Positions 36,534-44,879 are shown, numbered from the stretch's first letter. The stretch is 64,000 nt of DNA from Streptomyces sp. CG4 (GCF_041080655.1 NZ_CP163525.1:1984001-2048000), one strand, 5' to 3'. Program-made: numbers and translations. Notes: generated by a model from the letters alone, not told the origin.

Positions 36534-37610
36534 ATGACCAGCGGGCGCCCCGGATCCGCCGATCTGGCCGACCGTGTCCACGGCGGCTGGCTCGGCCGGA
36601 TCGCGGGCAACATGCTCGGCAAGCCGGTCGAGCAGGGCGAGGTGTGGACCCGCGAGCGCATCGACCGCTATCTGCGCAAGGCCGCGGCCCTGCCGCTCAC
36701 CGACTATCTGCCCGAGCCCGCCGACCCGGCCGACGGCGCCGTACTGCGCCCGGAGTGGCGCCGGTGCGTGCGCGGCCGGATCCACGGCAGTGTGCGCGAC
36801 GACGACGTCGACTACGCGATCCTCGGGCTGCACCTGCTGGAGACGTACGGCTTCGGCTTCAGCACCGAGCAGGTCGGCGAGCTGTGGCTGCTGCGGCTGC
36901 CGTATCTGCAGACCTTCACCGCGGAGCGGGCGGCGTACCGCAATCTCGCGAACGGGCTGAAACCGCCGCTGACGGCGACGTACGACAATCCGTACCAGGA
37001 GTGGATCGGCGCCCTGATCCGGGCCGACGTCTACGGCTGGACCCGCCCCGGCGACCCGGTGGCCGCCGCCGGCCTCGCCCGCCGGGACGCGGTGCTGTCG
37101 CACACCGGGAACGGCGTCTACGGCGCCATGTGGGCGGCCGCGCTGATCGCGGCGGCGTTCACCGCGCCGACCGTGCGCGACGCGCTGGAGAGCGCGCTCG
37201 GGGTGATCCCGGCCGGCAGCCGGCTCGCCCGTACCGTACGGCGGGTCATGACCCTGCACGAGGCGCGGCTGCCCTGGGCGGAGACCCTGGCCACGCTGAC
37301 CGCTCGGACCGCCGGACTCGGCTGGATCCACACCGTGCCGAACGCCGCCGTTCTGACCGCCGGACTGCTCTACGGCGACGGCGACTTCACCCGGACCATC
37401 GTGCTGACCGTGCGCGGCGGCCTGGACACCGACTCCAATGGAGCCACGGCCGGCTCGGTGGCCGGGGTCCTCACCGGCGCGGCCGCGATCCCGGCCCAGT
37501 GGCGGGATCCGCTGGAGGACACGGTCCGGAGTGCGGTGTTCGGCTTCGACGGCGTACGGATCAGTGCGCTGGCGGAACGCACCCTGCGCCTGGCGACGGT
37601 TCCGCCTTAG
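36534..37610 (+). CDS. ADP-ribosylglycohydrolase family protein
   Basis: Members remove ADP-ribose from proteins or DNA, in the DraG/ARH fold. The 358-residue protein begins VHGGWLGRIAGNMLGKPVEQ, where the canonical GD is GN, contains RIHGSVRDDDVDYAILGLHL (metal-side DDD), and GGLDTDSNGATAGSVAG, the second metal site (DTDxNxA). Fold and metal motifs are intact, so it is probably active, though the altered first motif marks a separate subgroup. ATG at 36534. Downstream neighbours are a Nudix hydrolase and a sirtuin, so an NAD/ADP-ribose theme is visible. Confidence 0.82.
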   Translation: MTSGRPGSADLADRVHGGWLGRIAGNMLGKPVEQGEVWTRERIDRYLRKAAALPLTDYLPEPADPADGAVLRPEWRRCVRGRIHGSVRDDDVDYAILGLHLLETYGFGFSTEQVGELWLLRLPYLQTFTAERAAYRNLANGLKPPLTATYDNPYQEWIGALIRADVYGWTRPGDPVAAAGLARRDAVLSHTGNGVYGAMWAAALIAAAFTAPTVRDALESALGVIPAGSRLARTVRRVMTLHEARLPWAETLATLTARTAGLGWIHTVPNAAVLTAGLLYGDGDFTRTIVLTVRGGLDTDSNGATAGSVAGVLTGAAAIPAQWRDPLEDTVRSAVFGFDGVRISALAERTLRLATVPP

Positions 37611-37638
37611 CGGCCCGATGGCTGGATACCCTTCCTCA

Positions 37639-38133
37639 ATGACCACGACTCCTGACTTCGCCATGTACATCGCGAGCCTGCCCCGTGTCCTCGCCGGTGC
37701 CGCAGCGCTCTTCCGGGACGCCGAGGGGCGCGTGCTGCTGGTCGAACCCAACTACCGGGAGGGCTGGGCGCTGCCGGGCGGCACGATCGAGTCGGACGAC
37801 GGGGAGACCCCGCGCCAGGGTGCCCGTCGCGAGACGCTGGAGGAGATCGGGCTGGACCGGGAGCCGGGCCGGCTGCTGGCCGTGGACTGGGTCCGCGGCG
37901 AGGCCCGGCCGCCGCTGGTGTCGTACCTGTACGACGGCGGTGTCCTCGCGGAGGCCGACCTGAAGGCGATCCGGCTGCAGGAGGAGGAGCTGCTGTCGTG
38001 GCGGCTGGTTCCGCGCGAGCAGATCACCGCCCATCTGTCCGGGGCCCTCGGCCGCCGCGTCCTGACCGCCCTGGACGTCCTCGCGGACGGCTCCGGCCCC
38101 GCGGAACTGGAGAACGGCCACCGGGTGGCCTGA
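37639..38133 (+). CDS. Nudix hydrolase
   Basis: A 164-residue Nudix protein. The Nudix helix is ETPRQGARRETLEEIGL preceded by PGGTIESDDG, two residues longer than the consensus spacing between the first glycine and the first glutamate. Substrate could be ADP-ribose or another nucleoside diphosphate. ATG at 37639; an ATG seven codons upstream (37618) is possible. It sits between the ADP-ribosylglycohydrolase and the sirtuin, so ADP-ribose pyrophosphatase activity is an attractive but unproven guess. Confidence 0.82.
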   Translation: MTTTPDFAMYIASLPRVLAGAAALFRDAEGRVLLVEPNYREGWALPGGTIESDDGETPRQGARRETLEEIGLDREPGRLLAVDWVRGEARPPLVSYLYDGGVLAEADLKAIRLQEEELLSWRLVPREQITAHLSGALGRRVLTALDVLADGSGPAELENGHRVA

Positions 38134-38183
38134 CCGCCCCCGTCTCCGCGGACGCCGACCGCCCCCGATACCCGCTCGCCATA

Positions 38184-38202
38184 CCCGCTCGCACCGAGCG
38201 GG
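38184..38202 (+). terminator. Small hairpin after Nudix gene
   Basis: Perfect 8-bp stem CCCGCTCG / CGAGCGGG with a three-base loop (CAC), about 50 bases after the Nudix stop and 20 before the sirtuin start. Likely terminator or attenuator. Confidence 0.5.
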
Positions 38203-38223
38203 GCGGCAGCCTAGTCTCGGCCC

Positions 38224-38958
38224 ATGGACAGGCCCCTCGTAGCCATTCTCAGCGGTGCAGGTATCTCCACCGATTCCGGCATCCCCGACTACCGGGGTCC
38301 GAACGGGCTGTGGCGGCGGGATCCCGAGGCCGAGAAGCTCGTCACGTACGAGTACTACATGGCGGATTCGGAGATCCGGCGGCGGTCCTGGCAGATGCGG
38401 CGGAAGAACCGGGCGCTGCAGGCCGAGCCGAACGCCGCGCACCGGGCCGTCGCCGAGCTGGCGCGGTCCGGGCTCCCGGTGCGGGTCCTCACGCAGAACG
38501 TGGACGGGCTGCACCAGCTGGCCGGAATGCCCGACCGGAAGGTGCTCGAACTGCACGGCAGCGCACGGAGTGTCGTGTGCACCCGATGCCATGCGCGCGG
38601 GCCGATGGCGGACGCCCTCGCCCGGGTCGAGGCCGGTGAGGAGGATCCGGCGTGCCGGGAGTGCGGGGGCATCCTGAAGTCGGCGACGGTCATGTTCGGC
38701 GAACGGCTGGATCCGGTGGTGCTCGGCGAGGCCCTGGCCATCAGCAAGGCGTGCACCGTGTTCGTCGCCGTCGGCAGCAGTCTGCAGGTGCAGCCCGCCG
38801 CCGGGCTGGTCGGCGTCGCCGCCGACAACGGCGCGCAGCTGATCATCGTCAACGCCGAGCCGACGCCGTACGACGAACTCGCCGCCGAGGTCGTGCGCGA
38901 GCCGATCGGCACCGCGCTGCCCGCGCTGCTGGACCGACTGCGCCGCACCGGCCGGTGA
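38224..38958 (+). CDS. NAD-dependent deacylase, SIR2 family
   Basis: Removes acyl groups from protein lysines using NAD, making O-acyl-ADP-ribose. The 244-residue protein is a complete sirtuin: GAGISTDSGIPDYRGPNGLW (NAD loop), VRVLTQNVDGLHQLAG (catalytic region), LELHGSARSVVCTRC with catalytic His, a zinc site C-x2-C and C-x2-C (CTRC and CREC), and VAVGSSLQVQPAAGLVG. ATG at 38224. It follows a Nudix gene and is convergent with the LysR gene. A macrodomain deacetylase that would act on its product is at 51348. Confidence 0.92.
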   Translation: MDRPLVAILSGAGISTDSGIPDYRGPNGLWRRDPEAEKLVTYEYYMADSEIRRRSWQMRRKNRALQAEPNAAHRAVAELARSGLPVRVLTQNVDGLHQLAGMPDRKVLELHGSARSVVCTRCHARGPMADALARVEAGEEDPACRECGGILKSATVMFGERLDPVVLGEALAISKACTVFVAVGSSLQVQPAAGLVGVAADNGAQLIIVNAEPTPYDELAAEVVREPIGTALPALLDRLRRTGR

Positions 38959-38976
38959 CCAGGTCATTCGACCAGG

Positions 38977-39828
38977 TCATTCCTGTGCTGCGGGCAGTGC
39001 GGCGTCCAGGAAGCGGCGGATGAGGGCCGGCTGGGCGCCGTTCAGGAAGACCAGTCCGACCGGGCTGGGCGGTGCGCCGGTCAGCGGGACGAAACGCAGG
39101 GCGGAGTGCGGGGCGCGGCGCCGTACGACGTCGGGGACGACGCCGATGCCACGGCCCGCGGCCACCGTCTCCAGCCATTCGTCGTAGTTGGCCGTCTCCA
39201 GGATGTGCCCCGGCCGCCAGTCCTCGGGCCATGACCAGGGGCCGGTGCTGCCACTGACGGTGTTGACCACCAGCGGCCACCGTCGTACCTCCGCCCAGTC
39301 CAGACTGGCGCGCCGGGCCAGGTCGCTGTCCTGGGAGCACACCGCGATGCGTGGCTCGTCGTAGAGGTGCACCGTGCGGACCTGGCGCGGGAGTGCCGCG
39401 TCGCCGCGTACGACGGCGATGTCGATGGTGTCCCGGCGCAGGGCCAGAAGCGGATCGTCGACGCGGGCGAGGGCGACCGAGGCGCCCGTGCTCTCCTCGA
39501 ACCGCCTGACCGCCTGCTGGGCCCAGGGGTCGGGCAGCAGCCAGCTGAAGCCGAGTCGGAGGGTGGCGTCGTGGCGTGCGGAGGCGATCGCCTGGTCCAG
39601 GGTGTCGAGGACGCGCTCGGCGTGGCCGAGGAACTCCGTTCCGCTGCTGGTCAGTTCCACGTGCCGCGACGAGCGGTCGAGCAGCCGGACGCCCAGCGCG
39701 CTCTCCAGCTGTGCCACCGTGCGGCTCAACGCGGGCTGGGTGATCAGTAGTTGCTCGGCGGCGCGGGTGAACGACCGCCGGCGGGCGACGGCGACGAACG
39801 CCCGCAGGTGACGAAGTTCTACATCCAT
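38977..39828 (-). CDS. LysR family transcriptional regulator
   Basis: A 283-residue LysR regulator: N-terminal helix-turn-helix (about 1-60, LRHLRAFVAVARRRSFTRAA then LLITQPALSRTVAQLE), followed by a type-2 periplasmic-binding-like effector domain (about 90-270, with RLGFSWLLPDPWAQQAVRRF read as GFSWLLPDPWAQQAV). ATG at 39828 has GGAGGTCCTGGG upstream. It is divergent from the molybdopterin oxidoreductase gene with about 190 bases between, the standard arrangement for LysR and its target; the intergenic repeats are described separately. Confidence 0.85.
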   Translation of the reverse strand: MDVELRHLRAFVAVARRRSFTRAAEQLLITQPALSRTVAQLESALGVRLLDRSSRHVELTSSGTEFLGHAERVLDTLDQAIASARHDATLRLGFSWLLPDPWAQQAVRRFEESTGASVALARVDDPLLALRRDTIDIAVVRGDAALPRQVRTVHLYDEPRIAVCSQDSDLARRASLDWAEVRRWPLVVNTVSGSTGPWSWPEDWRPGHILETANYDEWLETVAAGRGIGVVPDVVRRRAPHSALRFVPLTGAPPSPVGLVFLNGAQPALIRRFLDAALPAAQE

Positions 39829-39933
39829 GCCGCCCAGGACCTCCCCCGGCATCCATGCCTGTGCCGCATGGATGCAGCCTAACCGGCATTTCACCCGGCT
39901 TCGAACGGTGTCTAGCGTGACGGGAGGAACGTA

Positions 39934-39995
39934 TGCGACACATCTCGCGACACGCCTTGCGGCACGCCTTGCGACACGCCTTGCGACACGTCCCG
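39934..39995 (+). repeat. 12-base tandem repeats in divergent promoter region
   Basis: About five consecutive copies of a 12-base unit close to GCCTTGCGACAC, the central three nearly identical and the first two degenerate. They lie between the LysR gene and the oxidoreductase start. In frame with the oxidoreductase they would encode RHAL repeats from an ATG at 39933, but a good ribosome-binding site sits at the later ATG (40020), so the repeats are probably untranslated. Candidate LysR-binding or slippage region. Confidence 0.6.
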
Positions 39996-40019
39996 ACACG
40001 TCCGCGGAGGGAGACGATC

Positions 40020-41159
40020 ATGATCGAGGGTTCCGTCATGGGCCCACCCGCGATGCTCCATGAGGGTTTCGGTCTGGTGCAGAAGGTGCGGCCCGAGCAC
40101 CTAACGTCCTTCATCACTCCGGAGGCGGACCTGTTCTCGGTCTGGCACCTGGGCATCCCCGACGTCTCCCCGGACTCCTGGACCCTGCGGGTCGGCGGGC
40201 TGGTCTCCCATGAACTGACCCTGTCGCTCGGCGACTTGAGGGGAATGGAGCAGACGGAGATCACTTCCGTGCACGAGTGCGCGGGCAGCCCGCTGGCCCC
40301 GACCGTTCCGCAGCGGCGGGCGGGCAATGTCCGCTGGTCCGGTGTCCGGCTCGGCGAACTCCTCGGCATGGCCGGAATCGAAGAGGGCGCCACCCATGTC
40401 ATCTCCACCGGCATCGATCACGGTGTCTACGACGGCACCCACCACGAGCGCTACGAGAAGGACCTCCCGCTCACGAAGGCACTGGACGGCAGTGTCCTCG
40501 TGGCCCTCTCGGTCAACGGCGCCCCGCTGCCCGTACGGCGCGGCGGCCCCGTTCGCCTGGTGGTGCCGGGCTACTACGGCACCAACTCGACGAAGTGGCT
40601 TGACTCCCTGACCGTTGCGGACCGGCGCAGCACCGGTCCGTTCACCACCAGGTACTACATGGACCCACCCGGCGACGGCTCCGACCGCGCCGTTCCGGTG
40701 TGGGAGCTGGCGCCCAACTCGTGCCTCGTCGCCCCCGTGGACGGAGACGCGCACGTCGGCGAACCGGTGGAGATCTGGGGATGGGCCTGGGCGAACGAGC
40801 CGGTGCGCTCCGTCGAGGTCACGACCGACGGCGGCCGGCACTGGACCCCCGCCCGGGTCACCCCGCGAACGGCGTACGGATGGCAGCGGTTCAGCTGCCC
40901 CTGGACGCCGGGCACGGTAGGCGAACATGTCCTCGCCTGCCGCGCCACGACGGACTCGGGAGCGACCCAGCCCGCCACGCCACGCCGCAACCGCGTACAT
41001 CAGCGCGTGGTCTTCGTGGACCAAGGGAACGAGGGGAGCCGGGGAGACCAGACACACCAGGGCCGCGGAGACCAGGGAGACCAGGGCCGGGGAGACCAGG
41101 GAATCCGAGGCAGCCAGGGCCCCGGCGCGCCGGGGCGTGCGCCGCGTCGCTCACGCTGA
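40020..41159 (+). CDS. Molybdopterin-dependent oxidoreductase (sulfite oxidase family)
   Basis: A 379-residue protein with an Oxidored_molyb domain (about 25-215) and a C-terminal Mo-co dimerisation domain (about 230-335). The molybdenum-ligating cysteine is Cys87 in ITSVHECAGSPLAP; later motifs include VRWSGVRLGELL, TGIDHGVYDGTHHERYEKDL (cofactor binding, quoted in part) and RLVVPGYYGTNSTKWLD. No signal peptide or twin-arginine motif, so it appears cytoplasmic. The last 50 residues are a low-complexity GDQ/GRG tail, coded by short tandem repeats, not seen in the family core. ATG at 40020 has GGAGGGAG. It overlaps the ogt stop by nine bases on the opposite strand. Confidence 0.88.
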   Translation: MIEGSVMGPPAMLHEGFGLVQKVRPEHLTSFITPEADLFSVWHLGIPDVSPDSWTLRVGGLVSHELTLSLGDLRGMEQTEITSVHECAGSPLAPTVPQRRAGNVRWSGVRLGELLGMAGIEEGATHVISTGIDHGVYDGTHHERYEKDLPLTKALDGSVLVALSVNGAPLPVRRGGPVRLVVPGYYGTNSTKWLDSLTVADRRSTGPFTTRYYMDPPGDGSDRAVPVWELAPNSCLVAPVDGDAHVGEPVEIWGWAWANEPVRSVEVTTDGGRHWTPARVTPRTAYGWQRFSCPWTPGTVGEHVLACRATTDSGATQPATPRRNRVHQRVVFVDQGNEGSRGDQTHQGRGDQGDQGRGDQGIRGSQGPGAPGRAPRRSR

Positions 41160-41684
41160 GAACAGCGCCGCTCCCCGTTCGAAGTCCAGCAGACGGCGCT
41201 TGCGGTCCAGGCCGCCGCCGTAGCCGGTGAGGCTGCCGTCGGAGCCGACCACGCGATGGCAGGGGACGATGATGCCGACGGGGTTGCGGCCGTTGGCGAG
41301 GCCGACCGCGCGGGATGCCTGGGGATTGCCGAGGGCGTCGGCGAGTTGGCCGTAGGTGCGGGTCTCGCCGTAGGGGATGCGGGAGAGCTGCTGCCAGACG
41401 CTGTGCTGGAACGGCGTTCCCTGCAAGGCGAGTTGGAGGGTGAACTCCTTCAACTCACCGGCGAAGTAGGCCGACAGCTGCTTCTTCGCCGTCGCGAAGC
41501 AGGGCAGGTCGTCGTCGCGGGGGCCGAAGGTCTCCTCGGGCGGGCGGTGCCGCTGGCCGGCCATGTAAAGGCCGCAGAGGACACCCTCGGTATCACCACG
41601 GGTGTCGGTGTCGGTGTCGGTGTCGGCGACCAGGGTGAGCGGGCCGTAAGGGCTGTCGAGCACGGTGTGGAACGTGGACGTCAC
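41151..41684 (-). CDS. ogt: Methylated-DNA--protein-cysteine methyltransferase
   Basis: Suicide repair protein that takes methyl groups from O6-methylguanine and O4-methylthymine. 177 residues: an N-terminal ribonuclease-H-like domain, then the DNA-binding domain FQHSVWQQLSRIPYGETRTYG and the active-site loop GIIVPCHRVVGSDGSLTGYGG (in two parts, GIIVPCHRVV and SDGSLTGYGG), with Cys142. A stretch DTDTDTDTRGDTEG near residues 21-34 is coded by hexanucleotide repeats. GTG start at 41684 follows AAGAAGG. It is the second gene of an operon after the Ada-AlkA fusion, 13 bases downstream of its stop. Confidence 0.92.
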   Translation of the reverse strand: MTSTFHTVLDSPYGPLTLVADTDTDTDTRGDTEGVLCGLYMAGQRHRPPEETFGPRDDDLPCFATAKKQLSAYFAGELKEFTLQLALQGTPFQHSVWQQLSRIPYGETRTYGQLADALGNPQASRAVGLANGRNPVGIIVPCHRVVGSDGSLTGYGGGLDRKRRLLDFERGAALFSA

Positions 41685-41697
41685 GGCAGGAACCTTC

Positions 41698-43179
41698 TTA
41701 CACGGGCAGGAAGTTGATGGGGTGGCTGTCGGTCGCCCACAGGTACTGGACGGCGTACGCCCGCCAGGGTCGCCAGGCCTCGGCGCGGGCGGTGAGCGCG
41801 GCCGGGGTGGAGGGCAGGCCCAGCTCCTTGGCCGCGCGCCGGATGCCGAGGTCGGTGGCGAGGAAGGCGTCGGGGTCGCCGAGGGCGCGCATGGCGATGA
41901 CGTCGACCGTCCAGGGCCCGAAGCCGGGCAGGGCCAGCAGCCGGGTGCGCGCCTCGGCCCAGTCGGCTTCGACGCCCAACGGGAGGGTGCCGTCGGCGAG
42001 TTCGCGGACGAGCGTGGTGAAGGTGGTGCGCCGGGTGCGGGGCATCGCCAGGCTCTCGGGGTCGACGGCGGCCAGCGCCTCGGGCGAGGGAAAGAGATGA
42101 GTGAGGCCGCCTTCGGGGTCGTCCAGGGGCTTGCCGTGCGCCATGACCAGGCGGGCCGCGTGGGTGCGGGCGGCCGCCGTGGAGACCTGCTGCCCGAGGA
42201 CGGCACGGACGGCGAACTCGGCCTCGTCGACCGTGCGCGGCACCCGGCGCCCCGGGGCCTTGTCGACCAGGGGCGCGAGGAACGGATCCGTGCGCAGATG
42301 GTCGTCGACGGCGACCGGATCGGCGTCCAGGTCGAGCATCCGGCGGCAGCGGCTGATCGCCACGGTCAGATCACGCAGATCGCTGAGCGTGAGCCGGCAG
42401 GCGATGTGGTCCGGCCGCGGGGCGAGGGAGACGATCCCCTGGCCGTACGGCAGGCGCAGCGTGCGCCGGTAGGCGCCCTCCCGCCATTCCTCGACGCCGG
42501 GTACGGCGGTGGCGGCGAGGTGGCCGAAGAGATTGGAGGGGTTGAGCGGGGCGCGGAACGGCAGCCGCAGGCTGAGCCCGCCGGGTGTGCCGGCCCCGGA
42601 CTTCGGTGCGCGGGCGCGCAGTTCGCTCGGGGTGAGGGCGAAGACCTCGCGGACGGTGTCGTTGAAGGTGCGGATGGAGGCGAAACCGGCCGCGAAGGCG
42701 ATCTCCGCCATGGGCAGTGCGCTGGTCTCGATGAGCAGCCGCGCGGTCTGCGCGCGCTGGGCCCGGGCGAGCGCGAGCGGTCCCGCTCCCAGTTCGGCGA
42801 GCAGCTGCCGCTCGACCTGGCGGGTGCTGTACCCGAGCCGGGCGGCGAGTCCGGGCACGCCCGCACGGTCCACGACACCGTCGGCGATCAGCCGCATCGC
42901 GCGGGCCACCAGGTCGGCGCGCTGGTTCCACTCCGGGGAGCCGGGGCTCGTGTCCGGGCGGCAGCGTTTGCAGGCCCGGAAGCCGGCCTGCTGACAGGCG
43001 GCCGCGCTCGGGTAGAACGTCATGTTCTCCGGCTTGGGCGGGACGACGGGACAGCTGGGCCGGCAGTAGATCCGGGTGGTCAGGACGGCCGTGAAGAACC
43101 ACCCGTCGAACCGGGCGTCCTTGGACTGCACGGCGCGTACGCAATGCTCGCGGTCGAGGTGCGTCGTCGCTGTCTGCAT
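41698..43179 (-). CDS. Ada-like regulator fused to AlkA DNA glycosylase
   Basis: A 493-residue alkylation-repair protein. Residues 1-75 are the Ada zinc domain with Cys39, Cys43, Cys70 and Cys73 (YCRPSC ... ACKRC), equivalent in spacing to E. coli Ada 38/42/69/72, so the methyl phosphotriester acceptor should be present. Next is an AraC-type helix-turn-helix (about 85-180; AEIAFAAGFASIRTFNDTVRE as GFASIRTFNDTVRE). Last is an AlkA-type glycosylase (about 195-490) with HhH-GPD loop LPGFGPWTVDVIAMRALG and catalytic Asp in LATDLGI. It would sense methylated DNA, activate the operon and excise 3-methyladenine. ATG at 43179; ogt follows. Confidence 0.92.
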   Translation of the reverse strand: MQTATTHLDREHCVRAVQSKDARFDGWFFTAVLTTRIYCRPSCPVVPPKPENMTFYPSAAACQQAGFRACKRCRPDTSPGSPEWNQRADLVARAMRLIADGVVDRAGVPGLAARLGYSTRQVERQLLAELGAGPLALARAQRAQTARLLIETSALPMAEIAFAAGFASIRTFNDTVREVFALTPSELRARAPKSGAGTPGGLSLRLPFRAPLNPSNLFGHLAATAVPGVEEWREGAYRRTLRLPYGQGIVSLAPRPDHIACRLTLSDLRDLTVAISRCRRMLDLDADPVAVDDHLRTDPFLAPLVDKAPGRRVPRTVDEAEFAVRAVLGQQVSTAAARTHAARLVMAHGKPLDDPEGGLTHLFPSPEALAAVDPESLAMPRTRRTTFTTLVRELADGTLPLGVEADWAEARTRLLALPGFGPWTVDVIAMRALGDPDAFLATDLGIRRAAKELGLPSTPAALTARAEAWRPWRAYAVQYLWATDSHPINFLPV

Positions 43180-43249
43180 GCGTCCAGCATCGACCACCCG
43201 GGACGACGACCGCTGGCGGAAATCCGACACCAGCGTCTACGGGCCTGCC

Positions 43250-43715
43250 GGGATGCCGATCCGGGCGAGGGCGAGGGGCGGCCCAGGGGGCGGGGGCGAG
43301 GAGAGCGACCCAGGGGGCGAGGGGGCGGCGCCCCAGGGGTCAGAGGGCGAGGGGGTGGCCCAGGGGGCGTGGGACGGCCGAGGGAGCGAGGGGGTGACCC
43401 AAAGGGGCGAGGCGAGGCCGAGGGGGCGAGGGGGCGACCTAAGGAGGCGAGGGGGGTGGCTCAAGGGGGCGATGCACGGCCCCAGGCGCAAAGCTCGGCC
43501 GAGAGGGCGGGGGCTGGCCCCGGGCACAAGGCGCGGCCGAGGAGGCGAGAGACGGCCGAGGGAGCGAGGGGGTGACCCAGGGGGCCGAGGCACGGCCCGA
43601 GGGGGCGACGGACGGCTGAGAGGGCGAGGGCTGGCCCCGGGCGCAAAGCTCGGCCGAGAGGGCGAGAGACGGCCGGGCGCAAGGCGCGGCCGAGGGGGCG
43701 AAGGACTGCCGGGGA
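43250..43715. repeat. G-rich degenerate tandem repeat tract
   Basis: About 460 bases of purine-rich, imperfect repeats built from units like GGCGAGGGGGTGACCCAGGG and GGCCGAGGGGGCGAGG, on the strand as given. It occupies the whole gap between the Ada-AlkA start and the end of the MetF-like gene. Long G-runs could form G-quadruplexes. Frames through it on the other strand are only Pro/Arg/Ser-rich shadows and I do not call a gene. Origin may be slippage or repeat expansion. Confidence 0.6.
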
Positions 43716-44606
43716 CTACGGTGTGCGGGTGCTCGGGGCGGTCTGCCGGAAGCTGGTGATCCACTCGGCGGTGTGGCGCAGGCCGCCGAAGGTGTAGAAG
43801 TGCACCTTCACCGCGCCGTGCCGCTCGGGGTCGTAGCGCTGGGCGAGGGTGCGCAGGAAGCGGTCCGGGCCGGTCGTGCCCATGAGGTTGGTCAGCGAGA
43901 AGCCGTACTTGCGGGCGACGGAGGCGCTGGTCGCGACGCCGAACCGGGTGGCGTAGCCGAGCAGCCGGCGTACGCCCGCGGGTCCGGGCACGCCGATGCG
44001 CACGGGCAGGTGCACACCCCGCGCGCGGGCGGCCTCCAGCCAGCTCAGGACCGGGTCGACGTCGAAGCCGAACTGGGTGATCACGTCGCCGCCGAACCGG
44101 TGCGTGCCGATGGCCGCCGCCTTGTCGGTGAGCGCCGACCACAGCGTGCGGTCGGCTATCGCGGGGTGGCCCTCCGGGTAACCGCTGATGCCGATGTGGC
44201 GGACGCCGTGGCACTGGAGCAGCCCGGTGCGCAGCACGGCGAGGGCGTCCCCGTACGGGCCCTCGGGCCGCGCGGGGTCGCCGCCGACGACGAAGACGTT
44301 CTCGGCGGTGCCGTCCGCGGCCAGCCCGGACAGGAACTCCTCCAGGGCGGCGCGAGAAGGCAGACGGCGTGCGGAGATGTGCGGTACGGGGACGAAGCCG
44401 AGCCGCTTGACCGCGCGGGCGGCCGCCAGCCGCATGCCGAGATCCTCACCGGCGAGGAACGTGATGTTGATCCGGGTGCCGCGCGGGATGCTGCCCTGCG
44501 CCTCCTCCAGCCGGGGCACGTCCTTGCCGGTCATCTCCAGGGAGAAGTCGTCCAGCAGAGCGACATCGGCACCGACGGCCGGGGGGACGGTGAGAGCGGG
44601 GTTCAT
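43716..44606 (-). CDS. Methylenetetrahydrofolate reductase family protein
   Basis: A 296-residue TIM-barrel of the MetF family, which reduces 5,10-methylene-THF to 5-methyl-THF with FAD. Visible: FSLEMTGKDVPRLEEAQGSI, INITFLAGED, FVPVPHISARRLPS, NVFVVGGDPARPEGPYGDAL (FAD/folate loop, G-G-D), IGISGYPEGHPAI and TQFGFDVDPVLSWLEAARARG. The family's GGDP and HISAR motifs are clear. Not located with metF or methionine genes; the cluster context does not say which C1 route it serves, and it may be a paralogue used in demethylation. ATG at 44606 follows GAGGAGCACG. Confidence 0.85.
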   Translation of the reverse strand: MNPALTVPPAVGADVALLDDFSLEMTGKDVPRLEEAQGSIPRGTRINITFLAGEDLGMRLAAARAVKRLGFVPVPHISARRLPSRAALEEFLSGLAADGTAENVFVVGGDPARPEGPYGDALAVLRTGLLQCHGVRHIGISGYPEGHPAIADRTLWSALTDKAAAIGTHRFGGDVITQFGFDVDPVLSWLEAARARGVHLPVRIGVPGPAGVRRLLGYATRFGVATSASVARKYGFSLTNLMGTTGPDRFLRTLAQRYDPERHGAVKVHFYTFGGLRHTAEWITSFRQTAPSTRTP

Positions 44607-44879
44607 CGTGCTCCTCGTACGACGGCGTTCCTGACCCCGGCCGATGATGCCACGCGGGCGGCGGGGACCTCGTCCGGGGGTCGAGGCCGGGGGTCGAGGC
44701 CGGGGGGCAGCCGGGCTCCGCAGGGGCACCGGAGCCCCGGGCCGAGCCGGCTCCGGGCCGCCGCGCTGCCGGGTCATGCCTCCTCGCCCCCCCGCCCAAG
44801 CACCATCAACAGCATGTAGTCACCGACTCCGGAGCGCCACGCTGTCGCCGACCGTCCCGGGTACAAGCCGCGAGGCTGC
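44607..44879. other. Intergenic, no gene seen
   Basis: GC-rich stretch upstream of the MetF-like gene. It carries direct CGGGGGTCGAGGC repeats and probably the minus-strand promoter, but no convincing coding region or RNA. Confidence 0.3.

Noticed and set aside
39934..40010. CRISPR array
   Set aside because: The repeats are 12 bases and contiguous, with no spacers and no cas genes.
39933..40019. Earlier start of the Mo-oxidoreductase within the RHAL repeats
   Set aside because: The ATG at 40020 has a strong GGAGGGAG site and begins the conserved region; the upstream ATG has none.
43237..43715. Protein-coding gene in the G-rich tract
   Set aside because: Frames give only Pro/Arg/Ser/Gly repeats with no start signal and no family.
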